A DNA stretch of 30,531 bases, taken from positions 764,212 to 794,742 of the forward strand of contig BFEA01000495.1 of NCBI GenBank assembly GCA_003427395.1. Direction: 5' to 3'. The first letter of the stretch is position 1; the number at the start of each line of letters is the position of its first letter. This DNA is from Chara braunii. Its lineage: Eukaryota; Streptophyta; Charophyceae; Charales; Characeae. Below the pieces are notes generated by a model. That model worked only from the letters and a program-made list of their open reading frames with translations, searched no databases and was not told where the DNA came from. A program made the position numbers and the translations under genes. Shown here one piece after another: positions 9,353 through 19,330 of this stretch.

Positions 9353-9562
9353 CAGATGAGGTCAAGATTGCGCATTAGGGTCACAAAATTGGAGTTGGGT
9401 CTCGTTACAACTGCGGGCCGCTTGCAGGTGGTTGACCAGTATCAACTGTTTCCGCTACAAACGGGCTGTGTGGCTGCAATCCTGGAACCTAGCAGGCAGT
9501 TGGTGTCAAGTGGGAGCTGGATGCTTGCAGAAGGTGGTACCAAGACCAAGATTAACCACACG

Positions 9563-10110
9563 TCAGGTACCAACTGCTTCTGTCTCCGATCCTAGGGATG
9601 CACATTTGGTACTGGTGGGACCGGGGTCTTTGTAGATGGCACCAGTGGCACCAGCTGTCTGTGGTACAAACTGCTGCGGTCTCCCCCAAAGTATACAAGT
9701 CAGAAATCTGGTCCAATGCAGTGATATTGAGGGTGTGTTGTGTTCAGGGAAAGACGGTAGTTCTGCCGACAATCCTGCAATGGCACCTCGATCTTTGCAG
9801 GTGGTACCAATTGCAGCAGGAATTTTCCATTCAGCCCAATCATCGATTTCAAAGGTAGGTCCCTCTTTCAGAATTTTACACATGCTCACCGGAATAGTTG
9901 TTGTAATCACATCCAAGTTCGCTCGTAGATATGACAGTATGGCAACATTGTTCTCAGCTCATTCTTTGTCGTCCATCTGTTTTCCTTTATCTGCCAGATA
10001 TATTTTATACTTACTATCCCCATGCTTTTCCCAAGTTTTCCATGGGTTAGCTGCCCTACAGAAGGGCTGGCTGAAAGAATCAGTTATCAGCCTATCGCTG
10101 AACAAAGGTT
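9563..10110 (-). pseudogene. LINE ORF2 C-terminal region
   Basis: Minus-strand translation gives a stretch with QPLFSDRLITD, QPFCRAANPWKTWEKHG and, in the 9563-9916 frame, VITTTIPVSMCKILKEG. The 'PLF.d..ITd ... PF ... W..W...G' pattern is what I know from the C-terminal region of L1-type LINE ORF2 proteins, downstream of RT. It continues the fragment at 10112-10865. Frameshifts and a stop break it. The LINE 3' end is not clear; it lies at or below about 9560. Confidence 0.6.
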
Positions 10111-10111
10111 G

Positions 10112-10865
10112 TCACAATACTTTCTTTCTCCCATCTATGAGGGACAGCCTTATTTGGCAGTGGCAGTTGTCGTCATAGCTCCATGGGAGAGAGCCATAAC
10201 AGATCACTGTGCAGGTCCCTTCTAGCTCTAGCTCCAGCAATGAAACTGTTAGATGATAGAGGTTGTCCCTATCAGTATCTGCCCTCAAACCAAAGGAGTG
10301 AGTTATCATTATCTGGGGCCTCGGGGGCTGTCTTCTAATCTGTTGTAGAACAGTGGGAGCCCATGCTACCTCTGGATCACAGGTCAATCTAAGCAGCCAT
10401 CTGAGAGACAGAGCTGTTACTTGAGTATCTGGGGCTAGGATGGATATCGCGCCTTTCCACCTCACTTGAGTGACAGATTCCCATGCCACTGTCGATAAAA
10501 CATGAGATTTCTGAGTCATTCCTTATATAGGTTGGCAGCAATACGCCTTGTCCAGGAGGTCACTTTACTTCTGTCGGGGGGCCGGACTGTTGACCTAACC
10601 CACAGGGAACCTAATGCAACATATTTATCATTAACGCCCTGCCCATGATTAACGTGCATTGTTATTCCAATCGGCAAACTTTATTTTCCAAAAACAGGTT
10701 AAGTAAGTTGTTGGTCATTACCTATCTCCCTTGAGTCCCTTCTATGGATATCCATGGACCTAATACTTCAGTAGGGGTGACTTGGGGCAGCCAAATGATC
10801 TTCGGAAATTCAGGAGGTTCAATCCCTTGATGGTTAAGCTGCCATCCTAAAAGTTTTCCCTACCC
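10112..10865 (-). pseudogene. LINE ORF2 segment between RT motif C and the C-terminus
   Basis: On the minus strand I read LLGWQLNHQGIEPPEF and WLPQVTPTEVLGPWI, then MGRALMINMLH (the 'LSLAGR' position of L1-type LINEs), then ESVTQVRWKGAISILAPDTQ and ALSLRWLLRLTCDPEVAWA, matching the 'W..V..P...GGL.ilDp..Q..AL..RW' block after RT. Order and direction fit the RT fragments at 22.5-23.9 kb. An in-frame stop and frameshifts are present. The plus-strand Penelope-like element separates it from the rest of the LINE. Confidence 0.75.
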
Positions 10866-10964
10866 CAGGTTAGGTGGGCACGTGCTTGTTCGCCTGCAGG
10901 ATTTGGAAGGGGTTGACCCCTTGATCGGTAATGCTAATAACGAACCGAAGCACTCTCACCGTGA

Positions 10965-12251
10965 CAGAGGGAGTTACTTAGGCAGGAGATTTGCGATGGC
11001 CTGCTAACATGGGCGAATTTCGGCGGTGCGGCTCCAGTGGTTTGTCAGATGGAAGCAGCACGATGTATGACAGCTACTTCGGAAAATTTGGGGAATGTCC
11101 TCGATATTGCCGAAGTACATTGGTTGAAGTCCAACTTGGACGGTTTGGTTCTGACCCCCCTGGATCGTAATCCAGGGGAAGCTTTGGTACTATGTCCCCA
11201 AGTTTATTACGAAGCCATGACACAGCTTTTTGTGAGCAGTCCAGGTTATGTTGCGGTGTGTAAGTGTGAGACAGAGGTACTTGACTGTATGGAGGTGACA
11301 GCGTTGGGATTGTTGCAGTTTGCGAAACGGGATCGCAAGGGTCATATCGGGGAGGCTTATGTTATGTCGAAACATAAGGACCTGTCCTGATATCGACCGA
11401 TTTGCCCCACTTTCTCGGAGCTGATGGTAAGGACATGCAAAAGCGTGGCCAAGACGCTGAATCATCTGCTTTTCAATCTACCAGGCGAGTGGCACTTTAA
11501 CCTCAAGTCCATATCATCACTGGTTCCTCGGTTGGCATTGGGTAACTCGGAACTCGTAGCGATGTCCTGCAACATCAAAGACATGTTTAGTAAGTTACCT
11601 CATGACGAAATTTTGGACGCCGTTGATTGGATCATCGAGTATCATCTGAGTAAGGGGTGGGAATTCGTACGAGTAAACACCCGTGGAAGGGGTACCACGT
11701 TTGGTCGGACTACGGGTGGCGATCACTGGCGGTTAATGGACCTGCAACAGGTTAAGCAGTTCGTACAGTTTGAACTCAGACACACATACACTCGTGCCAC
11801 AAGTGTGATACTGATGCAAGTGGTGGGCATCCCTATGGGCAAGAGTACTAGTCCGCCGCTTGCATGTATTATGTGCGCATATGCGGAATTCCGTTTTTTA
11901 AGAAGCCTGAGGCGTGCGAAATTGGATGTGTTTGGGATTAGGCTGATGGATGATGTCAGTATTGTTATTGTGAAACAGGCTCGATGTGTGCTGACAGTGG
12001 AGGAGATTCGGGAAAGATTTGAGCACTGCTATCCTTGCAATCTCCAGCTGAAGCGAACAGATGACGGTTCTGGCACATGGGCCAGCCATCTACACAGGAT
12101 CAACAGAAACACTAACATTCGTTCGCAGATCCGTTTGAGAGTTCTGAGCCTGATATGGGAACTTCACATGAACGACTTTCCCTCGCAGTTTGTTGAGGAT
12201 GTTCTGAGGCGTTTTGCCAAATGTAGAGATGTAGAGATCACGTTTGGATAG
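10965..12251 (+). pseudogene. Penelope-like reverse transcriptase, one in-frame TGA
   Basis: The frame is open for 428 codons except a TGA at 11388-11390; both halves are in the same frame. Codons 65-71 (PLDRNPG) occupy the place of the 'DKG' motif before RT in Penelope-like proteins. Just after the TGA comes YRPICPTFSE. Motif A is NIKDMFSKLPHDE (Asp at about codon 206), a Penelope-style 'D..s.yt.iP' block. Motif B is GIPMGKSTSPPLA (codons 288-300) and motif C is RLMDDV (Asp pair near codons 329-330), with Met in place of the usual Tyr. The frame ends soon after the thumb. No ATG lies at a convincing start. The TGA most simply reflects CGA to TGA decay; recoding is less likely. Confidence 0.72.
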
Positions 12252-12304
12252 ACACTGTGGTGTGGTTGTATGACTTGTAGGTTACCGTGGTTGAGATAGG
12301 GAAA

Positions 12305-12496
12305 GGGAGCTGCTAACACACCCAGGATAGGCTTACATATCGGCGGTTGGTTCGTGTGTTTGCTTGCTGCCAGTCGATTGGTGCAATGGGTATAGAAAAA
12401 GGGAGCAGCTAACGTCATCAGGATAGGCTTACAATATGGGTGGTTGGTACGTGTGATTGTTCACTACCAGTTGATTGGTGTGATGGATGTAGGGAT
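12305..12496 (+). repeat. 96-bp tandem repeat downstream of the Penelope-like RT
   Basis: Copies begin at 12305 (GGGAGCTGCTAAC) and 12401 (GGGAGCAGCTAAC) and stay alignable through GATAGGCTTACA, GGTTGGT and GATTGGTG. A partial copy may precede the first. It begins about 55 bp after the RT stop. Tandem repetition of terminal sequence is common in Penelope-like elements. Confidence 0.8.
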
Positions 12497-12683
12497 AGGG
12501 CGTCTATTCTGAACCTGATTGATGTTCGTTTTCGCTTTGTTGTTTTTACTCTGCTTATTTATGACATTTTGTTTATTTGTCTTTTTTCGACTTTATATTT
12601 TTTACAGGTAACCTTGAGGATTCGATCAGTCATACTATGTTGTTGGAATCCGGTAGGACTTAGTTCAGGTATTAGTGGTAGGG

Positions 12684-12801
12684 GCCCGAAACCAGCAGGC
12701 TTGGAACCTGGGACCGGGCTTTCTGGTATTTTGAGATGCTTAGGCTTTGGTTTGGTCGGACACCTGCAGGACTTGAACCTGGGGTAGTCCGACTGTCTTT
12801 T
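12684..12801 (+). other. Two paralogous two-step stem-loops
   Basis: Copy 1: outer stem GCCCG (12684-12688)/CGGGC (12715-12719), inner CAGG (12696-12699)/CCTG (12707-12710), loop CTTGGAA. Copy 2: outer stem GTCGGAC (12755-12761)/GTCCGAC (12787-12793), inner CAGG (12767-12770)/CCTG (12778-12781), loop ACTTGAA. Inner stems are identical, while the outer stems differ but both pair fully. Read on the minus strand the loops resemble tRNA T-loops (TTCAAGT in copy 2). A 4-5 nt spacer next to the outer stem means this is not a normal tRNA acceptor/T-arm. Confidence 0.6.
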
Positions 12802-13037
12802 CGACGGCGGACCCCGGACCTAGGGCCAACGGTGCGATTAGTAGTTGTTCTTGTTCGAGCGGGATACTTGTAAGGTTAGGGCTATATCCATATGATTGCG
12901 AAGCATTGGGTCTTTCCAGGTCCTACGCCAACTTACTCGTGAACATTCCGTAGATGCTTGCGGGACGGCGGCGGAGGTGGGTTAGTGGAAGATGTAGGTG
13001 AGGCTCGACGAGTCGGGGCTATGGTGGTTAGTAAGGT

Positions 13038-13059
13038 GGTCTTCCCCGTGAAGAAGACC
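13038..13059. repeat. Perfect 7-bp hairpin
   Basis: GGTCTTC and GAAGACC flank an 8-nt loop. It lies near the 3' end of the Penelope-like element. It could be chance. Confidence 0.5.
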
Positions 13060-13232
13060 GTGTGGAGGCGGTCGAAATCGGTCGGGGTGCCATCACCCGC
13101 TGACTTCATGCAATCATCGTACATATTTTGTACGTCTTGGTGCACTTGTGTACTTCAGTACGTGTGATTTTGTGCATGTATACTCATGCTTTCTACTTTC
13201 AAACCAGTTGTCATGTATAAGAGAGCGAAGGG

Positions 13233-13259
13233 AAAAAAAAAAAAAAAAAAAAAAAAAAA
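13233..13259 (+). repeat. Poly(A) run, possible element 3' tail
   Basis: Twenty-seven A residues lie at the junction between the plus-strand Penelope-like unit and the minus-strand LINE. The position suits a retrotransposition tail on the plus strand. Confidence 0.7.
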
Positions 13260-13428
13260 CGTTTATGGATCTCTTTTTATAAGACTACCGTTTTCAACCG
13301 AATAGAACGCCCAGTCACTATCACTGTATTTAGACTGAAAATTGGCTCAAATACGGCTATAATGTACAGGCCCGGCGTTCTATTCGGGTGAAGACGGTAC
13401 TTGGATTCTGACATCAATGTGAGGTCAT
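13260..13428 (-). pseudogene. LINE ORF2 fragment just after RT motif C (split by a MITE)
   Basis: Read from 13428 downward on the minus strand, the bases continue the LINE catalytic motif cut at 22455: the Asp-Asp pair is followed by LTLMSESK. The TA-flanked MITE at 13286-13399 interrupts it two dozen bases later, and a short remnant (13285-13260) remains up to the poly(A) run. Confidence 0.7.
13286..13399. mobile_element. MITE with 24-bp TIRs and TA target duplication
   Basis: Left arm 13288-13311 (CCGTTTTCAACCGAATAGAA...) and right arm 13374-13397 are inverted repeats matching at 22 of 24 positions. Each is flanked outside by TA. TA duplication and the 110-bp internal size suit a non-autonomous Tc1/mariner-type element. 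No coding capacity. Confidence 0.82.
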
Positions 13429-14573
13429 TGCATGGGTCTTGAAGACCATCTCACACAAGTGTGTAAATATCACGCATCATCCTTGCACACAATGAACACG
13501 ATTCTCACGCATTAGACAAAGGTAGATGAGAAGAGAACCGAGTTGCACAACTTATATTATCAAATATATTATTACAAAGAGTTTCAATGCCCCCTGAGTC
13601 CAACGCTTATCAACGCAATGTAAATCCGTTATCAACTCATCAACATGGCTTCAACACCTCAGCGCTACTTCTGTAGTACACCAATGTGATCACCACTCAT
13701 CAACGCCACCTTTGCAGCTCTCATCCAACTCAGGTAAGTATCTTCCATAGCCCAAACCTTGATTGAACACTCTCTGTCTCAGTCCCTTCCTCCTACGATG
13801 CATACATACTCTTCTCTCTAAAGGATCTACTCTGGATGCTACTCATAGCTATCTACTACTAACCCTCTAATGCTAGTACTAACTTGCTGGGCAGCTATGG
13901 CTGCATCACTTCCAGCGCACAGGCTTCTTCCCTCACTCAGCGCATCTTCATCCTCCAGCGCTGCTCCTCCTGACTTAGCGCACAAGTGCACCAGCACTTC
14001 CACGTAGAAATGGCCAGTGGAGATCTAGTGAGGAATGAGGCAGGCTGCTGCCTTTATAGTGCTGGCCTCTCCTCGCTGGGTCTACATTGGCTCAGTTCAG
14101 CCTTTCCTTCGTCCCAGACCCTGCATTGCATGTGTCCCAGTACAGTCCCAATGAAGTTCAACTGCTGTTGAAGCCTCTCGGCCTAGATTTGGACTTGAAA
14201 GTCTGCATCTGGACTGTTCCCTTGACCCAGACCAGAACTGGGACTTTATCTATTGACTTACTTTCGGACAGGCACATCTTTAGACGAACAGACACACTCG
14301 TTGCCTGAACAGACACTCCCAAGGTGTGAATAGACACTCTTCTTTGCACGAACAGGTGCACTGACTGCACGCACGAGCAGACATGACATGCACATCTCCT
14401 GGTGAACAGGTAAGTCTTTTGACAATGCCCCTTTGTTTTAGATTTGGAAGTGCTCGTTGATAAAGAATTTGACCTTTGACCTGCTTTCACGTTTCTGAGC
14501 CCTCGCGAGATACTCCTTCACGCTGCTTTACTTTTACAAGGCCTGAGGCCTGCATCGGGTAAAGGCCTTTTTA
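13429..14573 (-). repeat. 3' LTR of element B
   Basis: A direct repeat of 21299-22454, colinear over its full length with small indels (an 11-bp difference near 13675/21545). On the minus strand a TATA-like CTATAAAG lies at 14059-14052. Short ORFs in this region (for example 13986-14171) recur in the other LTR only because the DNA is duplicated; they are not genes. Confidence 0.93.
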
Positions 14574-14607
14574 CTCTCGCCGGCCTAGTTTCGAAGTCCT
14601 CTGAGAA

Positions 14608-15918
14608 TCATTTACCTATAAGGATATGAATCTCCCTCTTTGCGCTTTCATATGTAGACACAATATGAGGTGCAGAGTCTAATAACTCTTCTCGTGTGAA
14701 CCACCGATCTTCATTAGGATCTTGGTATGCAAACCTCACCTTATATTGTCGTTGTGGTCTGCCTCTACGTCCAGTGTGGCAAGTACTTTCTGCAACAATT
14801 TTATCCACGTCATACCTCCCATCCATACTTGGAGGTATTGCTGATCGGCGATTTGGAAAGAGCTCATTTGTTACACAAGGTAAGAGCTTGGACGCATGAA
14901 ACACTGGATATGTACGTAGATGTAGAGGAATCTCAATGACATACGAAGGATCATCCACGTCTCCAATTACATCTAAAACTTGCCAAGGTCCTCTGTAGGC
15001 GGGTAAAAGCTTCTGAGAGATGTTTTCTTCAGGAGCAAACTCTTTAGATTTCACCCAAACCAAATCCCCTACAGCGAATTGAGACGGTCGTCTGTGTTTA
15101 TTTGCTTGTTCAATCATCTGATGTTGTGCTTTGAGTATGTTTTCCTTTACCTTCTCAAGGTCTTTCTGATACTGGATTGCAAGTTCACTAGTTCTTATAG
15201 GAAGCTTATGTACTTGATCCGGGTTCAATCGATCAATGGGTCTGCGTGGACGCCATCCTAAATGTAACTCCATAGGAGTCTTACATGTAGATAGGTGTAC
15301 AAAGTTATTGTAGGCACTAGCAACTTTAGGAAGATGTTCATCCCAGTCAATTTGATCGGGACAGATGTACATGCGCAAAGTTTGTTGCAGTATCTTGTTC
15401 ATCTGCTCAGTCTGGCCATTAGTCTTAGGATGTCTACCTGATGACATAGTCAACTTCGAGCCATATACATTCATCAGTTGCTGCCATTGTTCACTTGTGA
15501 ACCTAGTATCTTTGTCACTTACAATAGTCAAGGGATGCCCAAAGTCTTTTACCCAATGGTTAAAGAATTCTCGAATTACCAAATCAGTCTTTGCTTCCGA
15601 AAGCAAAGCTACAAAAACAGCATATTTAGTGAATCTATCCACTATGACCATTACTTACATTTTTTCATTTCTGCTTTTCACCTTAGTATCCATGAAATCT
15701 ATAGAGACAGAGTCTCCAGGGCATACTTGACAACCTTGCACATACGCGATACAATTTGTCTTCATTCGAGGCCAGGTGTAGGAACGTAACAAAATTCCAT
15801 AGGTCTTCTTCCACCCAAAATGGTCTTCTGTATCATGGCATTCCCCCAAGATCATACTCTTGATCTCTTCATTATTTGGTATACACAGCCTATCATTCAC
15901 ATCAGTTCGTTCGAACAA
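14608..15918 (-). pseudogene. Integrase of element B (one stop, one internal deletion)
   Basis: From the right: GECHDTEDHFGWKKT and CQVC form the HHCC zinc domain; SVSIDFMD carries D1; a TAA at 15657-15655 interrupts; then MVIVDRFTKYAVF, IVSDKDTRFTSEQW (D2) and GQTEQMN (E3). The C-terminal part has AYRGPWQV (GPY-like), YPVFHASKLLP and a VRFAYQDPNEDRWFTREELL tail related to element A. Only about eight residues separate CQVC from D1, against about thirty in element A, so some 80-90 bp were lost in frame. The stop is one substitution from a Tyr codon. Non-functional as it stands. Confidence 0.9.
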
Positions 15919-16400
15919 TAGCCCTTGAGTAAAATATGATCAGGAGACTCTACTGGTTTCTCTTGTACTTGCTTAATCATGGTCCCATAAATAGAATCAG
16001 AGGAATACGCCTTCCTAATCTTCTCTTGTAGGTCAGCACCCATATCTAAATAAGTCGCAATAGCACCGAAAAAGTTTGATCTACGACTTAGTGCATTAGC
16101 AACAACGTTATACTTACCCTTTACTGGCTTTAGGTCAAAATCAAACATATGAATCTCCGCAGCCCACCTTGTCAACTTAGGTGTCATTCGAGCTTGCATT
16201 ATGAGCCAGCGAAGTGTTTCATGGTCAGAGTATACCTTAAAATGCCTTCCTAGGAGATAGTGTCGCCAATGATTGAGAGCCTCACGAAGAGCATACAACT
16301 CTTTCATACGTCGAGGCGGCCACTTTCTCATTAGGCAATCGGCAAGACATAAACTCCACAGGTCTGCACCCATGCCCATCGTCTTGCTGGAGTACAACAC
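15897..16400 (-). pseudogene. RNase H of element B after a frameshift
   Basis: The RNase H C-terminal half reads KELYALREALNHWRHYLLGR, YSDHETLRWL, FDFDLKPVKGKYNVVANALSR. It continues the RT frame ending at 16282 after a small deletion in a GAAAGAG(AG)TTG context: TYER in one frame and KELYAL in the next. A second shift near 15910 moves to the integrase frame. The N-terminal RNase H part, with FVVTTDASQYGIGVVLQQ, is in the RT frame. Confidence 0.88.
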
Positions 16401-17811
16401 CTATACCATATTGACTAGCGTCGGTCGTGACTACGAAACGTAATGAAGGGGCTGCCACTTTCAAAACCGGGTAATTGATCAAACACTTCTTCAGACGCTT
16501 GAAAGACATCGTGAAGTTTGAATCCCCCTTCCAAATTACCTCTTTCTTAAGTAACCTGCGAAAGGGAGCAGCTATTATCGTAAAGTGTCTTACAAACTTG
16601 CGATAATAGTTGGCTAACCCAAGGAACGACCGCAACTCAGTCGAGGTGCGGGGGTTCGGCCAATCTCTGAGTGCTGCTATTTTGGCATCTTCTGGTTTGA
16701 CCCCATCTCCATCAATCACATGTCCTAGGTATAGAACCTGACGCTTAACCCATTTGCACTTCTTTGGGTTTAATTTGAGTTTTGCTTCCCTTAGCTTATT
16801 TAGTACAAGTCGAAGGTGCTCAGCATGCTCTTTTTCATCTTTGTAGAAAATCAAAATATCGTCTAAATAGATAACAACAAATTTGTCAAGCCATTCACGA
16901 AAGAGTTCGTTCATCGTTCTTTGGAAAGTGGCAGGGGCATTCGTGAGACCAAAGGGCAAAACTATAAACTCATAATGCCCATACCTTGTCCTAAAGGCAG
17001 TCTTATGTTGGTCTTTCGGCTCAACCTCAATCTGATGGTAGCCGGGTTTCAAATCAATCTTTGAAAATATTTTGCTACCCTGCACGCGGTCCAACAAATC
17101 ATCTATTTGCGGTAATGGTTCGACATTCTTTATTGTTATATCATTTAATCGTCTATAGTCTATACACATGCGAACGCAGCCATCCTTCTTAGGTACAAAG
17201 AGCACAGGCGCACCATAGGGCGAGGAGCTAGGTCTTATACATCCATTCTTCAACAACTCATCAAGTTGGGTTCGCAATTCATCCAATTTCTGGGGCGACA
17301 TACGATAGATAGGCCCCATCGGGGCCACGCTCCATGGAATGATATCAATGCAGTATCGGATTGTTTTTTTCATCACACCACTTGGGACTTCAGCCACATC
17401 TGCGAACTCTTTCAGGATGCTTTCAATCTCTTGAGACCTGAATTCTTCCGTAGTTTTTCCTTCCTTTACTGGGCGCACACATGCAACAAAGACTTGGTCA
17501 TACAAGTTGTGTTTCTTTACACGGCGAGCGAACGCTGGGGCACTCATGCAACAGTGAGCTAGGCTGCTTTCCTTTCTAGACTCATGATAGAGGCAATTTT
17601 TCTCTTTACCTCCTTGCGGACTTGGGAGCCAACATTCATGCTCTCTCAATTTTAGATCCGCATGCGCAGCCTCACCCCAATCAATTTCTAGCAACACATC
17701 AAAGGGCAAGTTATCCTCCACCAAGAAGGTTAGAGAGTGGAGAACACGTTCCACCTTCCCGTCTGCCTCTAGCCGAAAGTATACTTGAACCCCCTCAATG
17801 TATCGATCCAT
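16282..17811 (-). CDS. pol: Protease C-terminal half, RT and RNase H start of element B (open frame)
   Basis: 509 codons are open. It opens with the protease second half (TFLVEDNLPFDVLLEIDW). RT follows: MGPIYRMSPQKLDELRTQ, APVLFVPKKDG, RMCIDYRRLNDITIKN, the motif A region FSKIDLKPGYHQI with the first catalytic Asp, LPFGLTNAPATFQ (motif B), and FVVIYLDDILIF (motif C, YLDD). The thumb/connection has STELRSFLGLANYYRKF. The RNase H catalytic stretch TTDASQYGIG comes next before the frame is lost. Every RT catalytic residue I can check is present. It is part of a larger gag-pol; the first Met in the frame is not a natural start. Confidence 0.92.
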   Translation of the reverse strand: MDRYIEGVQVYFRLEADGKVERVLHSLTFLVEDNLPFDVLLEIDWGEAAHADLKLREHECWLPSPQGGKEKNCLYHESRKESSLAHCCMSAPAFARRVKKHNLYDQVFVACVRPVKEGKTTEEFRSQEIESILKEFADVAEVPSGVMKKTIRYCIDIIPWSVAPMGPIYRMSPQKLDELRTQLDELLKNGCIRPSSSPYGAPVLFVPKKDGCVRMCIDYRRLNDITIKNVEPLPQIDDLLDRVQGSKIFSKIDLKPGYHQIEVEPKDQHKTAFRTRYGHYEFIVLPFGLTNAPATFQRTMNELFREWLDKFVVIYLDDILIFYKDEKEHAEHLRLVLNKLREAKLKLNPKKCKWVKRQVLYLGHVIDGDGVKPEDAKIAALRDWPNPRTSTELRSFLGLANYYRKFVRHFTIIAAPFRRLLKKEVIWKGDSNFTMSFKRLKKCLINYPVLKVAAPSLRFVVTTDASQYGIGVVLQQDDGHGCRPVEFMSCRLPNEKVAASTYERVVCSS

Positions 17812-18206
17812 GACAGTTTCACTGCTATTAGCTCATTTACTTACAATGGGCTCATTTAACTTCTTAGCTTTAAGCCCAAAATGCAATTTTTGCAAACCTT
17901 TCTTACTAATACAACTGCGTGTAGATCGCTATCTATCATACCTCCTACTCTTACTCGATTTATTTCTAGATCTGCAATTATTAGTTGTCCTTTCTTTTTT
18001 CGCATTTCAGTCCAGGCTTGGCGACGAGCGGACAACTCGTCACCCACGCCAGCGAGGGATCTATCTAGAGAGATGCATACGTTTGCCACCTTTGAACAGT
18101 GCACTAGATGGGGACTGTCTTCCTCTTTAGTTTCTACCACTGGAGCCTTCCAATGGGAGGATTCTGGTTTTTCAACATTCGAAGCTCCGGTAGAGGCAAC
18201 TGGCAC
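17812..18206 (-). pseudogene. Protease N-terminal half of element B
   Basis: QLIIADLEINRVRVGGMIDS precedes DLHAVVLVRK where retropepsins have D-S/T-G-A. The DSG triad reads DSD here, a one-base change that would inactivate the enzyme. The frame then meets two stops (17856 and nearby) before the protease second half resumes in another frame at 17811. Upstream it joins gag across a one-base frame difference near 18215. Confidence 0.75.
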
Positions 18207-18208
18207 CT

Positions 18209-19330
18209 CTACTGGCTGTTCCCTTTTGCCCGCCTATAATCAGGGCAATAGGGGATAATGTGGTCGGGGTCCCCACACTTGAGGCATTGGTCTGCCTTCT
18301 TTCTTTCGGCCCAGACTTTTTTGGTTATTCCCAAGTCTTTCCAAGGCTCTCCCTCGGGTAGGCCTGGATGTGGTGGGTATGGTTTGTCCCACTTATTGTA
18401 CCACATGCCCCTTCCTCTTCCCCAGGTGGAGTAAGAACCACGGCCACCTTGTGAGGGACCATTTCCCCTTCCTCCCACGTAGTGGCTTCCTTCACCATCA
18501 CCCCTCTGGGTGCCGAATCCTCGTCCACCACGGCCTCCACCTCTTCCTCGGCCACGTCCTCTTCCTTGACGCCCTCCCCCGCGGGCTGCAACAACCGCGT
18601 AACTTCCCTCTTGAGGTACCGGTCTATTTGGTTCAGCGAGACCATAGTCTACCTGATCCCAGGAGATGGTATCGGCGCCTCCTTCCTCAAAGGTTAGAAG
18701 GAGACTGTCTTTCCCAGGTATAGACCCCGAGATCGTGCGGTTTTGCCACCTCTTTCCCGCTTGCAGATCCTTCCAATAATGACAATAGTTCGCTTCGACG
18801 AGGAAGCCGACGTGATCTATTGCGATCTTGCCGAACTTCTCATATGTCATCTCCTCTTCTTTGGTGCGGGGATAGAGTTGCGTCCTTAGGGGATCCGGGA
18901 GTGCTCGTGCAAAACTGTTTAAGATTTGGGCCGACGTTAACCCATGATCAGGGCATTGCAATAGTTCATCCATAGTTGCCTTTAAGGCAGAGGTACTTTT
19001 CCGGTACTTTTCCATTTTCTATCAAGGAGGCTGAGGATCAGCATCTCAGTGCGTCGTGTCAAATTTTTATCCTCGAATCTTTCTCTTACGGCTTTGAGGA
19101 AATCTTCGATTCGTGTTTGATGCGAATATTCTACCATGCAGCTGCATCCCGCCTCCTTTTGCAGCGAGATGGCGAAACTCATGACGTCGCCTCCCATGCA
19201 TGAAGTTGCCATCAATACCGTGTCCCAGTATGGAATACGCTGTCCGTACACATATGTTTCGACTGCTGCCGCCCAATGCAAAACACTTTCTTCCTTCTTT
19301 CCATTATAGGTCTATGGCAGTTTGAGTTTT
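18209..19330 (-). pseudogene. gag: gag capsid and CCHC nucleocapsid of element B
   Basis: From the right: KIKLKLP, a TAG stop near 19317, then TYNGKKEESVLHWAAAVETY, the usual start of a Ty3/gypsy capsid domain. At about 19010 an A-run shifts the frame (LLDRK to EKYRKS). The helical region STSALKATMDELLQ ... ILNSFARALPDPLRTQLYPR follows. A glycine/arginine-rich stretch (RGGGRQGRGRGRGRGGGRGG) covers about 18590-18530. The zinc knuckle C-L-K-C-x4-H-x4-C is at about 18285-18240. One stop and one frameshift make it a pseudogene. Confidence 0.88.

Larger units (their letters stand above)
10866..13259 (+). mobile_element. Penelope-like retroelement (incomplete)
   Basis: A plus-strand RT frame (10965-12251), a 3' region with a 96-bp tandem repeat and paired stem-loops, and a 27-nt poly(A) run at 13233-13259 together sit between two pieces of the minus-strand LINE. 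This fits one inserted element. The left boundary is somewhere between the last recognisable LINE codon (about 10865) and the start of the open frame. I see no GIY-YIG endonuclease downstream of RT. It may be absent, or may have been N-terminal (as in the domain-permuted clade) and lost. Confidence 0.55.

Noticed and set aside
12401-12440. Third hammerhead (CUGAUGA on the minus strand near 12420)
   Set aside because: No helix II or GAAA follows; it belongs to the 96-bp tandem repeat.
12730-12803. tRNA gene on the minus strand (T-loop-like TTCAAGT)
   Set aside because: No D arm or anticodon arm, and a spacer separates the T-like stem from the outer stem.
13986-14171. Conserved small ORF repeated at 21867-22052 with nearly the same protein
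   Set aside because: The similarity is explained by the two LTRs of element B; there is no domain, and the frame is antisense to the element.
18209-18215. Programmed frameshift between gag and protease of element B
   Set aside because: The copy already has several random frameshifts and stops in gag and protease, and no slippery site with a structure is evident.
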